NCBI GenBank assembly: GCA_027858355.1
Contig: JAQICW010000634.1
Coordinates: 1 to 12,656, forward strand
Reading direction: 5' to 3'
Length of the DNA stretch: 12,656 bases
From: Desulfobacula sp.
GTDB taxonomy: Bacteria; Desulfobacterota; Desulfobacteria; Desulfobacterales; Desulfobacteraceae
Position numbers and translations under genes: made by a program. Positions 1-7,648 of the stretch are shown here, in pieces. Below the pieces are notes generated by a model. It saw only the letters and a list, made by a program, of their open reading frames with translations, was not told the DNA's origin and did no database searches. The number at the start of each line of letters is the position of its first letter. The first letter of the stretch is position 1.

Positions 1-1680
1 GAGCTTAAACAGGATAAAAAACTTTCTGAATCTCAAATTATTCAAAAAGAAACCAAGAAAGAAGAACATAAACTTTCTGCAAATTATTATTATCTTGAAT
101 CCCGGATTCACATTAAAAACAAAGTCTCTAAAAAAGCCATTGTATCTCTGGAAAAGGCAATGGTTAATGATCCGGATTCATTCATATTAACCAGAGATCT
201 AAGCCAGCTATACTTGAACCAAAATAATGAAAAAAAAGCATTGGAGCTCGCAGAAAAACTGGTTCGACAAAACCCTGACAATGTGGATGGATTACTTTTT
301 TTTGTCCAACTTAAAAAAGATGCCATTGATGAAAAAGAACTGGTTGAAATTTTAAACAAAATCCTGAAGCTGGATCCAGAGAACAAAGAAACATTTCTCC
401 GTCTTGCCAAAATATATATAGACAAAAACAATAATCCTGAAGCATTGGTATTGTTAAAAAAAATGGTTGGTCAATTTCCTGACTACTATGTTGCCTGGTT
501 TTATCTTGGCGAGGTCTATCTTGCTGAAAAACAATATGAACTTGCAAAAATTCAATATTTAAAAACCATTGAGATAGAGCCGGATATTGTGGAACCACGG
601 TTTCAATTAATAAAAATTTTCAGTCTTCAAAACACCCTTGAAAACAACCAGAAAATATTACAAACCTACAAGGAAACACTTGAAATAGAGCCGGACAATT
701 ACCGGGCTCAATTAGGAATGGCTCTGCACTATTATAAAAACGATAACAAGGATGCTGCAGCCACTCTGTTCACAGAACTTGGCCAGAACATTGAAAGTGA
801 TTCCAGGATTGTTATGATGGCTGTGAATGAATATATTTCCGGCAAAAAATATGAGGATAGCGTTATTATTTTCTCCCAGATGCTTAAAGGCGATCCTGAA
901 AATCAAACCCTGAACTTTTTTACGGGCATGTCCTATGAAGAGATTGAAGATTCCAAAAATGCTGTTTTTCATTATCTGAAAATCAAACCAGGTCATCCTC
1001 AATATAAAAAAACCATCCTGAATATAGCCTTTCTCTACCAAAAATCAGGAGAAAACCAGGTAGCCATAAATTACCTTGAAGACAAGTATAAAGAACTTCC
1101 AAAAGATATTGATCTTGTCATTTATCTTGCCTCGTTTTATGAAAAAGATAAAAACTATGAAAAGGCCATCAGCCTTTTAAAAAAAGGGCTTGAAAATTCT
1201 CCTGAAAACACATCATTGCTGTTCAGACTGGGCGCAGTACAGGATAGTGCCGGCTTTAAACAAGACAGCATCAACACCATGAAAAAAGTCATTGAAATTG
1301 ATCCAAAGGATGCCAGCGCCTTGAACTACCTTGGGTATTCCTATGCAGACCTTGGAATAAAATTAGATGAGGCTCTTTTGCTTATCAAAAGAGCACACGA
1401 AATTAAACCCGATGACGGGTATATCACGGATAGCCTGGGCTGGGTCTATTACAAGAGGGGGGAGTATGAAGAAGCTGTGAAATACCTTGAAAAAGCAGCC
1501 GAACTAACCTCTTTTGAAACCATCATATCAGACCACCTTGGCGATGCTTATCAAATGGCAAATCAGTTTAAGAAAGCATTGGATACCTATAAAAAAGCAA
1601 TAACCAATGCCAAAGAGGAAGAAAAAGTTCTTGAACTTAAGAAAAAAATTGAAGCTGTTCAAAAAAAGTTAAATGATTAA
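1..1680 (+). CDS. TPR-repeat protein, 5' end outside the window
   Basis: The frame is open from base 1 to a TAA at 1678, giving 559 visible residues; the true start and any signal peptide lie to the left. The first ATG at 160 is internal, because TPR-like sequence (YYYLESRIHIKNK...) already reads in frame before it. Nearly the whole visible length is tandem 34-residue tetratricopeptide repeats, for example AWFYLGEVYLAEKQYELA and NYLGYSYADLGIKLDEAL, with the recurring small/aromatic positions and a Pro ending each helix pair (IEPD, IDPK, IKPDD). The C-terminal part with DSLGWVYYKRGEYEEAV and DHLGDAYQMANQFKKAL resembles a signature I know from large proteobacterial TPR proteins encoded beside LolB-like lipoproteins. 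It ends in a charged, Lys/Glu-rich helix. TPRs are protein-binding scaffolds; the partner is unknown. The next gene overlaps its stop by 8 bp, so an envelope-related joint role is a reasonable inference only. Confidence 0.9.
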   Translation, partial: ELKQDKKLSESQIIQKETKKEEHKLSANYYYLESRIHIKNKVSKKAIVSLEKAMVNDPDSFILTRDLSQLYLNQNNEKKALELAEKLVRQNPDNVDGLLFFVQLKKDAIDEKELVEILNKILKLDPENKETFLRLAKIYIDKNNNPEALVLLKKMVGQFPDYYVAWFYLGEVYLAEKQYELAKIQYLKTIEIEPDIVEPRFQLIKIFSLQNTLENNQKILQTYKETLEIEPDNYRAQLGMALHYYKNDNKDAAATLFTELGQNIESDSRIVMMAVNEYISGKKYEDSVIIFSQMLKGDPENQTLNFFTGMSYEEIEDSKNAVFHYLKIKPGHPQYKKTILNIAFLYQKSGENQVAINYLEDKYKELPKDIDLVIYLASFYEKDKNYEKAISLLKKGLENSPENTSLLFRLGAVQDSAGFKQDSINTMKKVIEIDPKDASALNYLGYSYADLGIKLDEALLLIKRAHEIKPDDGYITDSLGWVYYKRGEYEEAVKYLEKAAELTSFETIISDHLGDAYQMANQFKKALDTYKKAITNAKEEEKVLELKKKIEAVQKKLND

Positions 1681-2440
1681 CCAGAACTCATTATACAACT
1701 TAATTTATAGTATTGCCTTTATCGTGATATTTTCGGGTTGTGCACTGCACAAACCTGCAACCAATACCTTACTTGATAAAAAAGCACTTTTGTTTGCAAA
1801 CCAGGCAAAATCATTTAATCAACATATTATTGCGAGCAAGGGAACAGGCTGGGCGCTGGTTGAAACAAAAACAAAGATAGATAGATTCAAAATTGCGTGG
1901 GCAGCTGTCTTCCCCAATAAAATCAGGATCACACTTCTAATATCCGGCCTTCCAGTAGAAACTATTATTGCAACGGGAGAAAAAATCACTTTCTTTTCCC
2001 ATACCGGGGAACATTCCAAATACTCGTATAACTCAAAAGACCCTGACATGAAAGACTATATCCAGGTCCCAATAAAAATGTCTGAAATGATATCAGTTTT
2101 ACTGGGGCGCTTACCTGTAAAGAACTTTGACAATGCCTCTTTTTTACCATCAGACTCATCCTTATCCAGTATTATATTAAAACAAAAATGGAAGGGGGAG
2201 ACACAGTCTCTGCATCTTAATGAAAAAGGAAAAATATATGGCCTCAAATCCAGGGACTTATCTGGAAAACTCTTGTATGAAATAATGATAACACAATATA
2301 AAACATATGATTTTGGTTACATTCCAATAAAAATAGAAATCAAAGATATGGATAACCAAAAACTGACCCTGGACATTACAAGCTTTCAGCCAAATCCTCC
2401 CATAAAAGAGTCTGTATTCCGGTTGACAGAACCTGGATAG
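1673..2440 (+). CDS. Lipoprotein, LolA/LolB-like (DUF4292-like)
   Basis: This 255-residue protein starts with a short N-region, a hydrophobic stretch (residues 10-21) and a lipobox ending FSGC, so Cys23 is the probable lipidation site. The mature part is rich in alternating beta-strand patterns; the stretch from about residue 60 (WALVETKTKIDRFKIAWAA, then FPNKIRITLLISGLPVETI) is reminiscent of the convex beta-sheet LolA/LolB fold and of DUF4292 lipoproteins. LolB-type proteins receive lipoproteins at the outer membrane; whether this one does so is an inference from fold resemblance and gene order. The start overlaps the end of the TPR gene (ATGATTAA) and has no good ribosome binding site, which points to translational coupling. 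The length is near that of the family. The lipoprotein call is firm, the LolB-like call moderate. Confidence 0.8.
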   Translation: MINQNSLYNLIYSIAFIVIFSGCALHKPATNTLLDKKALLFANQAKSFNQHIIASKGTGWALVETKTKIDRFKIAWAAVFPNKIRITLLISGLPVETIIATGEKITFFSHTGEHSKYSYNSKDPDMKDYIQVPIKMSEMISVLLGRLPVKNFDNASFLPSDSSLSSIILKQKWKGETQSLHLNEKGKIYGLKSRDLSGKLLYEIMITQYKTYDFGYIPIKIEIKDMDNQKLTLDITSFQPNPPIKESVFRLTEPG

Positions 2441-2497
2441 TGAGCATTATAGATGTAATTTATTAACGATATTTCTCAAAGGAGATGTTATAAAAAA

Positions 2498-3370
2498 ATG
2501 ATTCACGATAGTGTAGACAAAGCAAAAAAAACAAGCACCTGCCCATCCCAGGGTGGTGGCCAGGATATGGAAGCCAGGCAGAAAACAGAAGACCAGGCAA
2601 TTAAAAACTCCCTTTCAAAAATAAAACACAAAATTTTTGTCCTGAGCGGTAAGGGCGGAGTCGGTAAAAGCAGTGTATCTGCCAACCTTGCAGCTTGCCT
2701 TTCTAAAAAAGGATATAAAACAGGTCTGATGGATGTGGATGTCCACGGTCCTTCCATTGCCCAGATGTTAGGACTGACAGAACTCTTAGAGATTTCTCAA
2801 AACCAGCTTCTGATCCCAAAACAGGTGAATGGAAATCTTAAAGTTGTTTCTGTCCAGGCATTGATGCAGGACAAAGACCAGGCCATTATCTGGCGAGGCC
2901 CTGCCAAAACAGGTATGATCAAACAATTTGTCAGTTCAGTGGGCTGGGGAGAACTTGACTTTCTTATTATTGATGCGCCTCCGGGAACTGGTGACGAACC
3001 CTTAACCGTTGTACAGATGATTCCCGAAGCTTTGGGCGTGATCGTGACAACCCCCCAGGAAGTGGCGCTGGCAGATATCAGGAAATCCATCTCATTTTGC
3101 AAAACAGTTCACTTAAAAACCCTGGGAATTGTGGAAAACATGGCAGGATTCAAATGCCCTCACTGCAATGAGCCCATTGACTTATTCAGTTCAGGCGGCG
3201 GGGTAAAGACTGCAAAATCCTCAGGTCTTGAATTTTTAGGGTCTCTTCCCTTTGAAACTCAGGTGGTTGCCTCAGGGGACAATGGTGTTCCCATGATGTT
3301 CCAGGAAAAAGAAACGCAATTTACAAAAGCATTTGATATTATAGTGGAAAACATCCTTAAACAATTATAA
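2498..3370 (+). CDS. mrp: Mrp/ApbC/NBP35-family P-loop ATPase, Fe-S cluster carrier
   Basis: The 290-residue protein has the deviant Walker A motif GKGGVGKSS at residues 51-59, the switch sequence MDVDVHGPSIAQMLG (78-92), the family-specific WRGPAKTGMIKQF (132-144), the Walker B-like LDFLIIDAPPGTGDEP (153-168) and a CxxC pair, Cys220 and Cys223, in FKCPHCNEP. In this family the two Cys of a dimer bridge a 4Fe-4S cluster for delivery to apoproteins, and ATP binding is needed for transfer in vivo. It acts in the cytosol. The N-terminal 40 residues are low in conservation and hold one lone Cys (Cys15), not the four-Cys ferredoxin-like motif of eukaryotic Nbp35. The start at 2498 is supported by AAGGAG at 2479-2484, though the 13-nt spacing is long; Met24 is a weaker alternative. 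The next gene follows after 12 bp, so the two probably share a transcript. Confidence 0.93.
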   Translation: MIHDSVDKAKKTSTCPSQGGGQDMEARQKTEDQAIKNSLSKIKHKIFVLSGKGGVGKSSVSANLAACLSKKGYKTGLMDVDVHGPSIAQMLGLTELLEISQNQLLIPKQVNGNLKVVSVQALMQDKDQAIIWRGPAKTGMIKQFVSSVGWGELDFLIIDAPPGTGDEPLTVVQMIPEALGVIVTTPQEVALADIRKSISFCKTVHLKTLGIVENMAGFKCPHCNEPIDLFSSGGGVKTAKSSGLEFLGSLPFETQVVASGDNGVPMMFQEKETQFTKAFDIIVENILKQL

Positions 3371-3382
3371 ATACACTATTGA

Positions 3383-4549
3383 ATGACAATCTTGAAACAG
3401 GCCAGGGAATTAAAAGATCTTCTGAATCAAAGAGAGGAAAAAAATCTTTGTTCCCTGGCCTGTTTCAGTCATACAGCCCAAAGACGTCACAAAGAAAAGT
3501 TCACTGAAAACGAATACCGCCAAGCATTTTCTGCTGATTCCGACCGGATTTTAAACTCCCTTGCCTTTACAAGGTATATTGATAAAACCCAGGTCTTTTC
3601 CCTGATCAATAACGATCATCTTACCCACAGGGTGATCCATGTCCAGCTGGTCTCAAGGGTTGCAAGGACCATTGGCCGATACCTGGGATTAAATGAAGAC
3701 CTTATTGAAGCTGCAAGCCTTGGGCACGATATCGGGCATGCCCCGTTCGGACATGATGGTGAGCGGTTTCTTTCAAAGCTGACCCATGAACAGGGTGCCG
3801 GCTTTTTCCATCATAATCTTCAAAGCATCCAGTTTCTGGACAGGATCGAAAAAAATGGCAAAGGCTTGAATTTAAGCCTTCAAACCATGGATGCCATTAT
3901 CTGTCATAATGGTGAAGCCCACGCAAAAAAACTTGTTCCTCAAAAAAACAGATCATTTACAGATTTTGATCAACTCATGGAAACCATGAAAAAAGAAAAG
4001 ATCTGCAATGAAATCCCCATGACCATGGAGGGCTGTGTAGTTAGAATGGCAGATACCATTTCTTATATCGGCCGGGATCTGGAAGATGCCATCCGCCTGG
4101 GTCTGGTAAAAAGACAGGCCATACCCGATGTCTGCAAACAAATACTTGGCCTGACAAACGGTACCATTGTTTTTAATCTTGTGACAGACCTGATCTCAAA
4201 CAGCCTGGATCAGCCTTTCATCGGTTTTTCCCAAAAGGTATCGTCTGCTTTAAAAAAACTTAAAGCCTTTAATTACCAGCATATTTATAAAAACCCTGTC
4301 ATCAAAAAGCATTTGTCTTCCATTGAGGATATTTTTGATTTTCTGTTTGAAAAATATCTGACAGCCCTGGAAAAAGGCAATGAGCAATCCATCATTTTTA
4401 CGGATTTTTTAAATGGTATGGCACCTGAATACAGGGGGAGTCATTCAAATCCTGAAATCGTCAGGGACTATATCTCGGGAATGACAGACTCTTATTTTAT
4501 CCGCCACGCACCCGTTCATTTAAAACCAAATTCCATTGAAAATGTTTGA
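3383..4549 (+). CDS. dGTPase-like HD-domain phosphohydrolase
   Basis: The 388-residue protein matches deoxyguanosinetriphosphate triphosphohydrolase-like proteins, which cleave dNTPs to deoxynucleoside plus tripolyphosphate. The HD metal site is visible: His82 in DHLTHRVIH, His115-Asp116 in EAASLGHDIGHAPFGHDGE, and Asp224 in RMADTISYIGRDLEDA. The family entry motif is present as ADSDRILNSLAFTRYIDKT (51-69; usually DRDRI.hS.AFRRL..KT), with Thr-Arg-Tyr in place of the common Arg-Arg-Leu. The last third is the helical dimer/regulatory region. I keep ATG 3383 because the family normally extends this far upstream and no ATG, GTG or TTG occurs in frame for a long way after codon 4. No clear Shine-Dalgarno precedes it. 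Codons 4-28 lie within a long inverted repeat (separate entry). Substrate preference (dGTP or other dNTPs) cannot be read from the sequence. It overlaps the next gene by 8 bp. Confidence 0.9.
   Translation: MTILKQARELKDLLNQREEKNLCSLACFSHTAQRRHKEKFTENEYRQAFSADSDRILNSLAFTRYIDKTQVFSLINNDHLTHRVIHVQLVSRVARTIGRYLGLNEDLIEAASLGHDIGHAPFGHDGERFLSKLTHEQGAGFFHHNLQSIQFLDRIEKNGKGLNLSLQTMDAIICHNGEAHAKKLVPQKNRSFTDFDQLMETMKKEKICNEIPMTMEGCVVRMADTISYIGRDLEDAIRLGLVKRQAIPDVCKQILGLTNGTIVFNLVTDLISNSLDQPFIGFSQKVSSALKKLKAFNYQHIYKNPVIKKHLSSIEDIFDFLFEKYLTALEKGNEQSIIFTDFLNGMAPEYRGSHSNPEIVRDYISGMTDSYFIRHAPVHLKPNSIENV
3393..3467. repeat. Long perfect inverted repeat (potential hairpin) inside the 5' end of the dGTPase-like gene
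   Basis: The arm GAAACAGGCCAGGGAA at 3394-3409 is exactly reverse-complementary to TTCCCTGGCCTGTTTC at 3451-3466, and the outer T3393/A3467 pair extends it to 17 bp. After a small internal loop a second stem forms between AAAGAT (3413-3418) and ATCTTT (3444-3449), leaving a 25-nt loop. The stem starts 10 bases after the A of the start codon, so in mRNA it would lie within or next to the initiating ribosome's footprint. Neither strand has a T-run after the stem, so it does not look like an intrinsic terminator. The structure is read directly from the sequence; any regulatory role is inference. Confidence 0.85.
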
Positions 4550-5270
4550 GAATCGCACCTATCGAAAGCAGCATCAAAAAAAAGGGCTTGTCTCTTTTGA
4601 TATCACTGTAAAAGAGACCAACCTGAATATCCAGGCCCAAACCGACCTGACCCAAAAAGCCATACAAGCTGTATTAACCTGCCGAAACTCTATTGAGACC
4701 TATATCAGGCTCCACCCTGAATTTGCAACCTGCCTTACCCCCTTAAAGGACCCGCGCCCGGCTCCAAAAATCATCAGGGACATGATTGAGGCGGCAAAGT
4801 TAGCCCATGTGGGCCCCATGGCGGCAGTGGCAGGTGCTGTAGCAGAATATACTGGGATATCCCTTTTAGAACACACCCGGGAAGTTCTTGTGGAAAACGG
4901 GGGCGATATTTTTATTAAATCTGATTCTGAAACCATTTTCAGTATTTATGCTGAGAACACACCTTTCAGTATGACCACGGGCATCCTGATCAAAAAAAGG
5001 GACAAACCCTATGGGCTATGCACCTCTTCCGGGACTCTGGGTCATTCAAAAAGCTTTGGCACAGCAGATGCTGCCACAGTGCTGTCTGAGTCATGCCCAT
5101 TGGCAGATGCTGTCGCCACGGCCCTTGGCAATTTAGTCAAGGCTGCTTCTGATATTAAACAAGCCATTGACATCGGCAAAGCCATTTCCGGCGTCCAGGG
5201 GATTGTGATCATTAAAGGTGAAAATATCGGCTTATGGGGAGATCTCAAACTTGTCGAGATTTCTGTTTAA
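4542..5270 (+). CDS. UPF0280 family protein (COG2122, ApbE-like fold)
   Basis: The 242-residue protein begins MFENRTYRK; I chose ATG 4542 over the in-frame TTG 4536 because family members start at this motif. Family blocks are all present: VGPMAAVAGAVAEYTG (from residue 90), VENGGDIFIKS (117-127), CTSSGTLGHS (160-169) and LADAVATALGNLVKAA (from 187). The NGGD, TSSG and DAxATALGN blocks parallel those of the flavin transferase ApbE. The biochemical reaction is unknown to me. From established work on methanogens and sulfate reducers, COG2122 proteins contribute to sulfide assimilation into homocysteine together with DUF39 and NIL/ferredoxin proteins; that role here is inference and those partners are not in the window. 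The gene overlaps the dGTPase-like stop by 8 bp (ATGTTTGA) without a Shine-Dalgarno, so it is probably translated by coupling. It ends 6 bp from the convergent hutH stop. Confidence 0.9.
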   Translation: MFENRTYRKQHQKKGLVSFDITVKETNLNIQAQTDLTQKAIQAVLTCRNSIETYIRLHPEFATCLTPLKDPRPAPKIIRDMIEAAKLAHVGPMAAVAGAVAEYTGISLLEHTREVLVENGGDIFIKSDSETIFSIYAENTPFSMTTGILIKKRDKPYGLCTSSGTLGHSKSFGTADAATVLSESCPLADAVATALGNLVKAASDIKQAIDIGKAISGVQGIVIIKGENIGLWGDLKLVEISV

Positions 5271-5276
5271 TCCCGC

Positions 5277-6809
5277 CTAGTACAACTTGCCGACTTTATT
5301 TTCCACAGCCCTTACAATACTGCCATCCTTGAGAAGTTCCTTTACTTTGGCTATGTCTATTGAAAGAATCCTATCTTCTTTCATGTAATCGACACGGCTT
5401 CTTATAACTTCATAGGCTGCCATGGTACCATCTCCTGCTTTAATATTGGTGAACAGATCAATTCCCTGGGCTGCGCACAACAATTCAATGGCAATGACCT
5501 CTTCTGTGTTGGCCAAAATATCCCGGCATTTTCTGGCAGCAATAGACCCCATTGAGACATGGTCTTCCTTGTTTGCCGAAGTGGGAATGGAATCAACAGA
5601 TGCTGGATGGGCAAGGACTTTGTTTTCAGAAACAAGGGAGGCTGCCGCATACTGGGCAATCATGAACCCGGAATTAAGCCCCCCGTCTTCCACGAGAAAT
5701 GCTGGAAGCCCCGAGAGCTGGGGGTTCACAAGTCTTTCTATCCGCCGTTCCGATATATTGGCAAGTTCTGCTATGGCAATACTTAAAAAGTCGCAGGCAA
5801 GGGCCAATGGCTGGCCGTGAAAATTACCACCGGAAAGAAATTCTTCAGATTCCGGGAAAATCAGAGGATTTTCAGTGGATGAATTCATCTCCACTTTGAT
5901 CACTTTATCCACATAGGCAAAGGCATCCCAGGAAGCACCATGTACCTGGGGTGAGCACCTTAAAGTATAGGCATCCTGAACTCTTGAACAATCTTTATGG
6001 GAAGAAATGATATCTGAATTGTCCGTAATCCTGAGCATGTTATCAGCTGCTTTGATCTGGCCTGTGTGGGGCCTTGCCTTGTGAATCCTCGGATCAAAAG
6101 CAGACCTTGTGCCCATAAGGGTTTCAAGGGTCATGCTGGCTGCAATATCTGCATGCTTGCAAAGGTTTAAGGCATCATGGAGGGCCAGACACCCCAAGGC
6201 AATCATGAATTGTGTGCCGTTGATCAGGGCCAGGCCCTCTCCTGCGTCAAGCACAAGGGGTTTGATTGATTTTTTCTTTAAAGCCTTTGAACCAGACATT
6301 CTCTTTCCATCAACAAAAGCCTCTCCTTCTCCGATCAACACAAGGGCAAGGTGGGCCATGGGAACAAGGTCACCGCTTGCTCCAACAGATCCTTTTTCCG
6401 GTACCACAGGCACAATACCGACATTTAAAAGCTGGGCAAGTTTTTCAATGGTTTCAAGCCTTAACCCTGAATTGCCCCGGCAAAAATCGTTCACCCTCAG
6501 CGCTATCATGGCCCTGACCACATCATCGTCTACATGCCTGCCGATTCCTGCAGAATGACTGAACAGGATATTTTTTTGAAGCTTTTTTGTATCCTCATAT
6601 GAAATGGTTACTTCGGACAAGGCCCCAAACCCAGTGGTGACGCCATAAATTCTTTCTCCAGCTTTCACCCACTTGTCAATCAGGTTCCGTGCCTTATTGA
6701 TTCTGGTTTCAGCCTTGGAAGATATTTTAATGCCAACATTATTTCTTGCTATTTGAATAAGATCTTCAAGAAGAAAATCACTCCCGCGTAAAACAATTTG
6801 ATCTTTCAT
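5277..6809 (-). CDS. hutH: Histidine ammonia-lyase (histidase)
   Basis: This 510-residue cytosolic enzyme removes ammonia from L-histidine to give urocanate, the first step of histidine degradation. The Ala144-Ser145-Gly146 triad in GSVGASGDLVPMAHLALVLI would cyclise into the MIO electrophile. Residues matching the Pseudomonas putida active site are all present: Tyr55 (RIYGVTTGFG), His85 (SHSAGIG), Asn197 (INGTQFM), Tyr281 and Arg284 (DAYTLRC), Phe330 (GGNFHG) and Glu415 (SANKEDHVSMGS). These support histidase over tyrosine or phenylalanine ammonia-lyase, as does the hut context. The length is usual for the family. The Shine-Dalgarno AGAGGA overlaps the hutC stop, and only 6 bp separate the two genes, so hutC and hutH form one leftward transcript. 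No terminator was seen before the convergent UPF0280 gene. Confidence 0.96.
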   Translation of the reverse strand: MKDQIVLRGSDFLLEDLIQIARNNVGIKISSKAETRINKARNLIDKWVKAGERIYGVTTGFGALSEVTISYEDTKKLQKNILFSHSAGIGRHVDDDVVRAMIALRVNDFCRGNSGLRLETIEKLAQLLNVGIVPVVPEKGSVGASGDLVPMAHLALVLIGEGEAFVDGKRMSGSKALKKKSIKPLVLDAGEGLALINGTQFMIALGCLALHDALNLCKHADIAASMTLETLMGTRSAFDPRIHKARPHTGQIKAADNMLRITDNSDIISSHKDCSRVQDAYTLRCSPQVHGASWDAFAYVDKVIKVEMNSSTENPLIFPESEEFLSGGNFHGQPLALACDFLSIAIAELANISERRIERLVNPQLSGLPAFLVEDGGLNSGFMIAQYAAASLVSENKVLAHPASVDSIPTSANKEDHVSMGSIAARKCRDILANTEEVIAIELLCAAQGIDLFTNIKAGDGTMAAYEVIRSRVDYMKEDRILSIDIAKVKELLKDGSIVRAVENKVGKLY

Positions 6810-6815
6810 TTTTTT

Positions 6816-7535
6816 TTATCCTCTCATGAATTTTCCAACCAGTTTATACCTTGATCCCGGAGAGATGATAATGCTGTAGGTCGCCACCATGTCATAAGAC
6901 CATGTGCGCCTTTTAAGCGATAAACAGGGTTCCTCGGATTTAATTTCCAATAATTTTTGAATCTGGTTATTACAATTTACAGCCTCAATAATATGCTCTG
7001 CTTCCTGGACCGGTGCCACAGACAGAAGATAATCACTTGGCGTAATCTTTTTAAAATCCTGATTTAGATAATGGGGGGCCACTTCTGGATTGATAAACCG
7101 TTCGGAATACTGGACCGGTACTTCTCTATCCTTGTGTACAATAATGGAATGGAAAATTGTATCATCAAGCTTAAGATTCATTTTCTGTGCTATCATCGCT
7201 GTAATTTTTTCTTTTTTTAATACCAGAATTTCCGATGAATGTACTCCGCCCCAGTCAGCTATCTCCTTTGCAATGCTTTTAATTTCAAGTAGTGCTGCAT
7301 CGGGTTTGGGACGAGCCACAAAGGTTCCAACGCCCTGGATTCTGACAATCCTTCCTTCTTCTGTCAGCTCTTTTAATGCACGATTTGCCGTCATTCGTGA
7401 CGCATTAAAAATTTTTGCAAGCTTAGTTTCCGACAGCACCTTATCATCGGGGTTCAACTTTCCCGATTCAATATCTCTGACAACACTTTGTTTGATTTTT
7501 TCATATAAGGCAAAGGGTTGATCTGATCTGATCAT
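6816..7535 (-). CDS. hutC: HutC, GntR-family histidine utilisation repressor
   Basis: From ATG 7535 the product has 239 residues, the usual length for HutC. An N-terminal winged helix-turn-helix (about residues 8-75; YEKIKQSVVRDIESGKL, then SETKLAKIFNASRMTANRAL and RIQGVGTFVA) is followed by a UTRA effector-binding domain (about 95-235) ending in SIIISPGSRYKLVGKF, a HutC-like terminal motif. In characterised systems HutC represses hut genes and is released by urocanate. A longer frame opens at 7649, but it would run over the operator and the hutU start and adds a non-conserved hydrophobic tail, so I reject it. It is divergent from hutU across 113 bp and lies first in a two-gene unit with hutH, so it probably autoregulates. 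The upstream Shine-Dalgarno is weak (TTGGA, 9-10 nt before ATG). Confidence 0.93.
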   Translation of the reverse strand: MIRSDQPFALYEKIKQSVVRDIESGKLNPDDKVLSETKLAKIFNASRMTANRALKELTEEGRIVRIQGVGTFVARPKPDAALLEIKSIAKEIADWGGVHSSEILVLKKEKITAMIAQKMNLKLDDTIFHSIIVHKDREVPVQYSERFINPEVAPHYLNQDFKKITPSDYLLSVAPVQEAEHIIEAVNCNNQIQKLLEIKSEEPCLSLKRRTWSYDMVATYSIIISPGSRYKLVGKFMRG

Positions 7536-7569
7536 GTATTTTTTTCCAATTACTTCAATTAAAAACAAC

Positions 7570-7602
7570 TTGACATCATATCTATACTTGTATAGACAAG
7601 TA
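7570..7602. promoter_or_regulatory. hut operator with overlapping divergent promoter region
   Basis: The 18-bp element TACTTGTATAGACAAGTA (7585-7602) has perfect 7-bp arms around ATAG and contains GT-A-TA-G-AC, the GTnTAnAC pattern of the GntR/HutC subfamily. A second palindrome, TCTATACTTGTATAGA (7581-7596), overlaps its left part. Rightward, TTGACA at 7570-7575 with TATAGA at 7591-7596 could be a sigma70 promoter for hutU, though the 15-bp spacing is short. Leftward, TATGAT (complement of 7575-7580) is a -10 candidate for hutC. HutC bound here would cover promoter elements of both transcripts. The palindromes are seen directly; promoter assignments are tentative. Confidence 0.72.
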
Positions 7603-7648
7603 GTATCTAATTCAAAAATAAAAGTCAACCATATCAGGAGGAAAATCA

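Noticed and set aside
3393..3467. Intrinsic terminator for the mrp gene
   Set aside because: The stem is strong, but there is no T-run after it on either strand, and it lies within the coding sequence of the dGTPase-like protein.
5240..5262. Small ATCTC/GAGAT inverted repeat near the end of the UPF0280 gene as a terminator
   Set aside because: Only five base pairs, inside coding sequence, with no run of T after it.
5422..6558. Several plus-strand open frames opposite hutH
   Set aside because: They are antisense shadows of a well-conserved enzyme, with no recognisable domains or ribosome binding sites.
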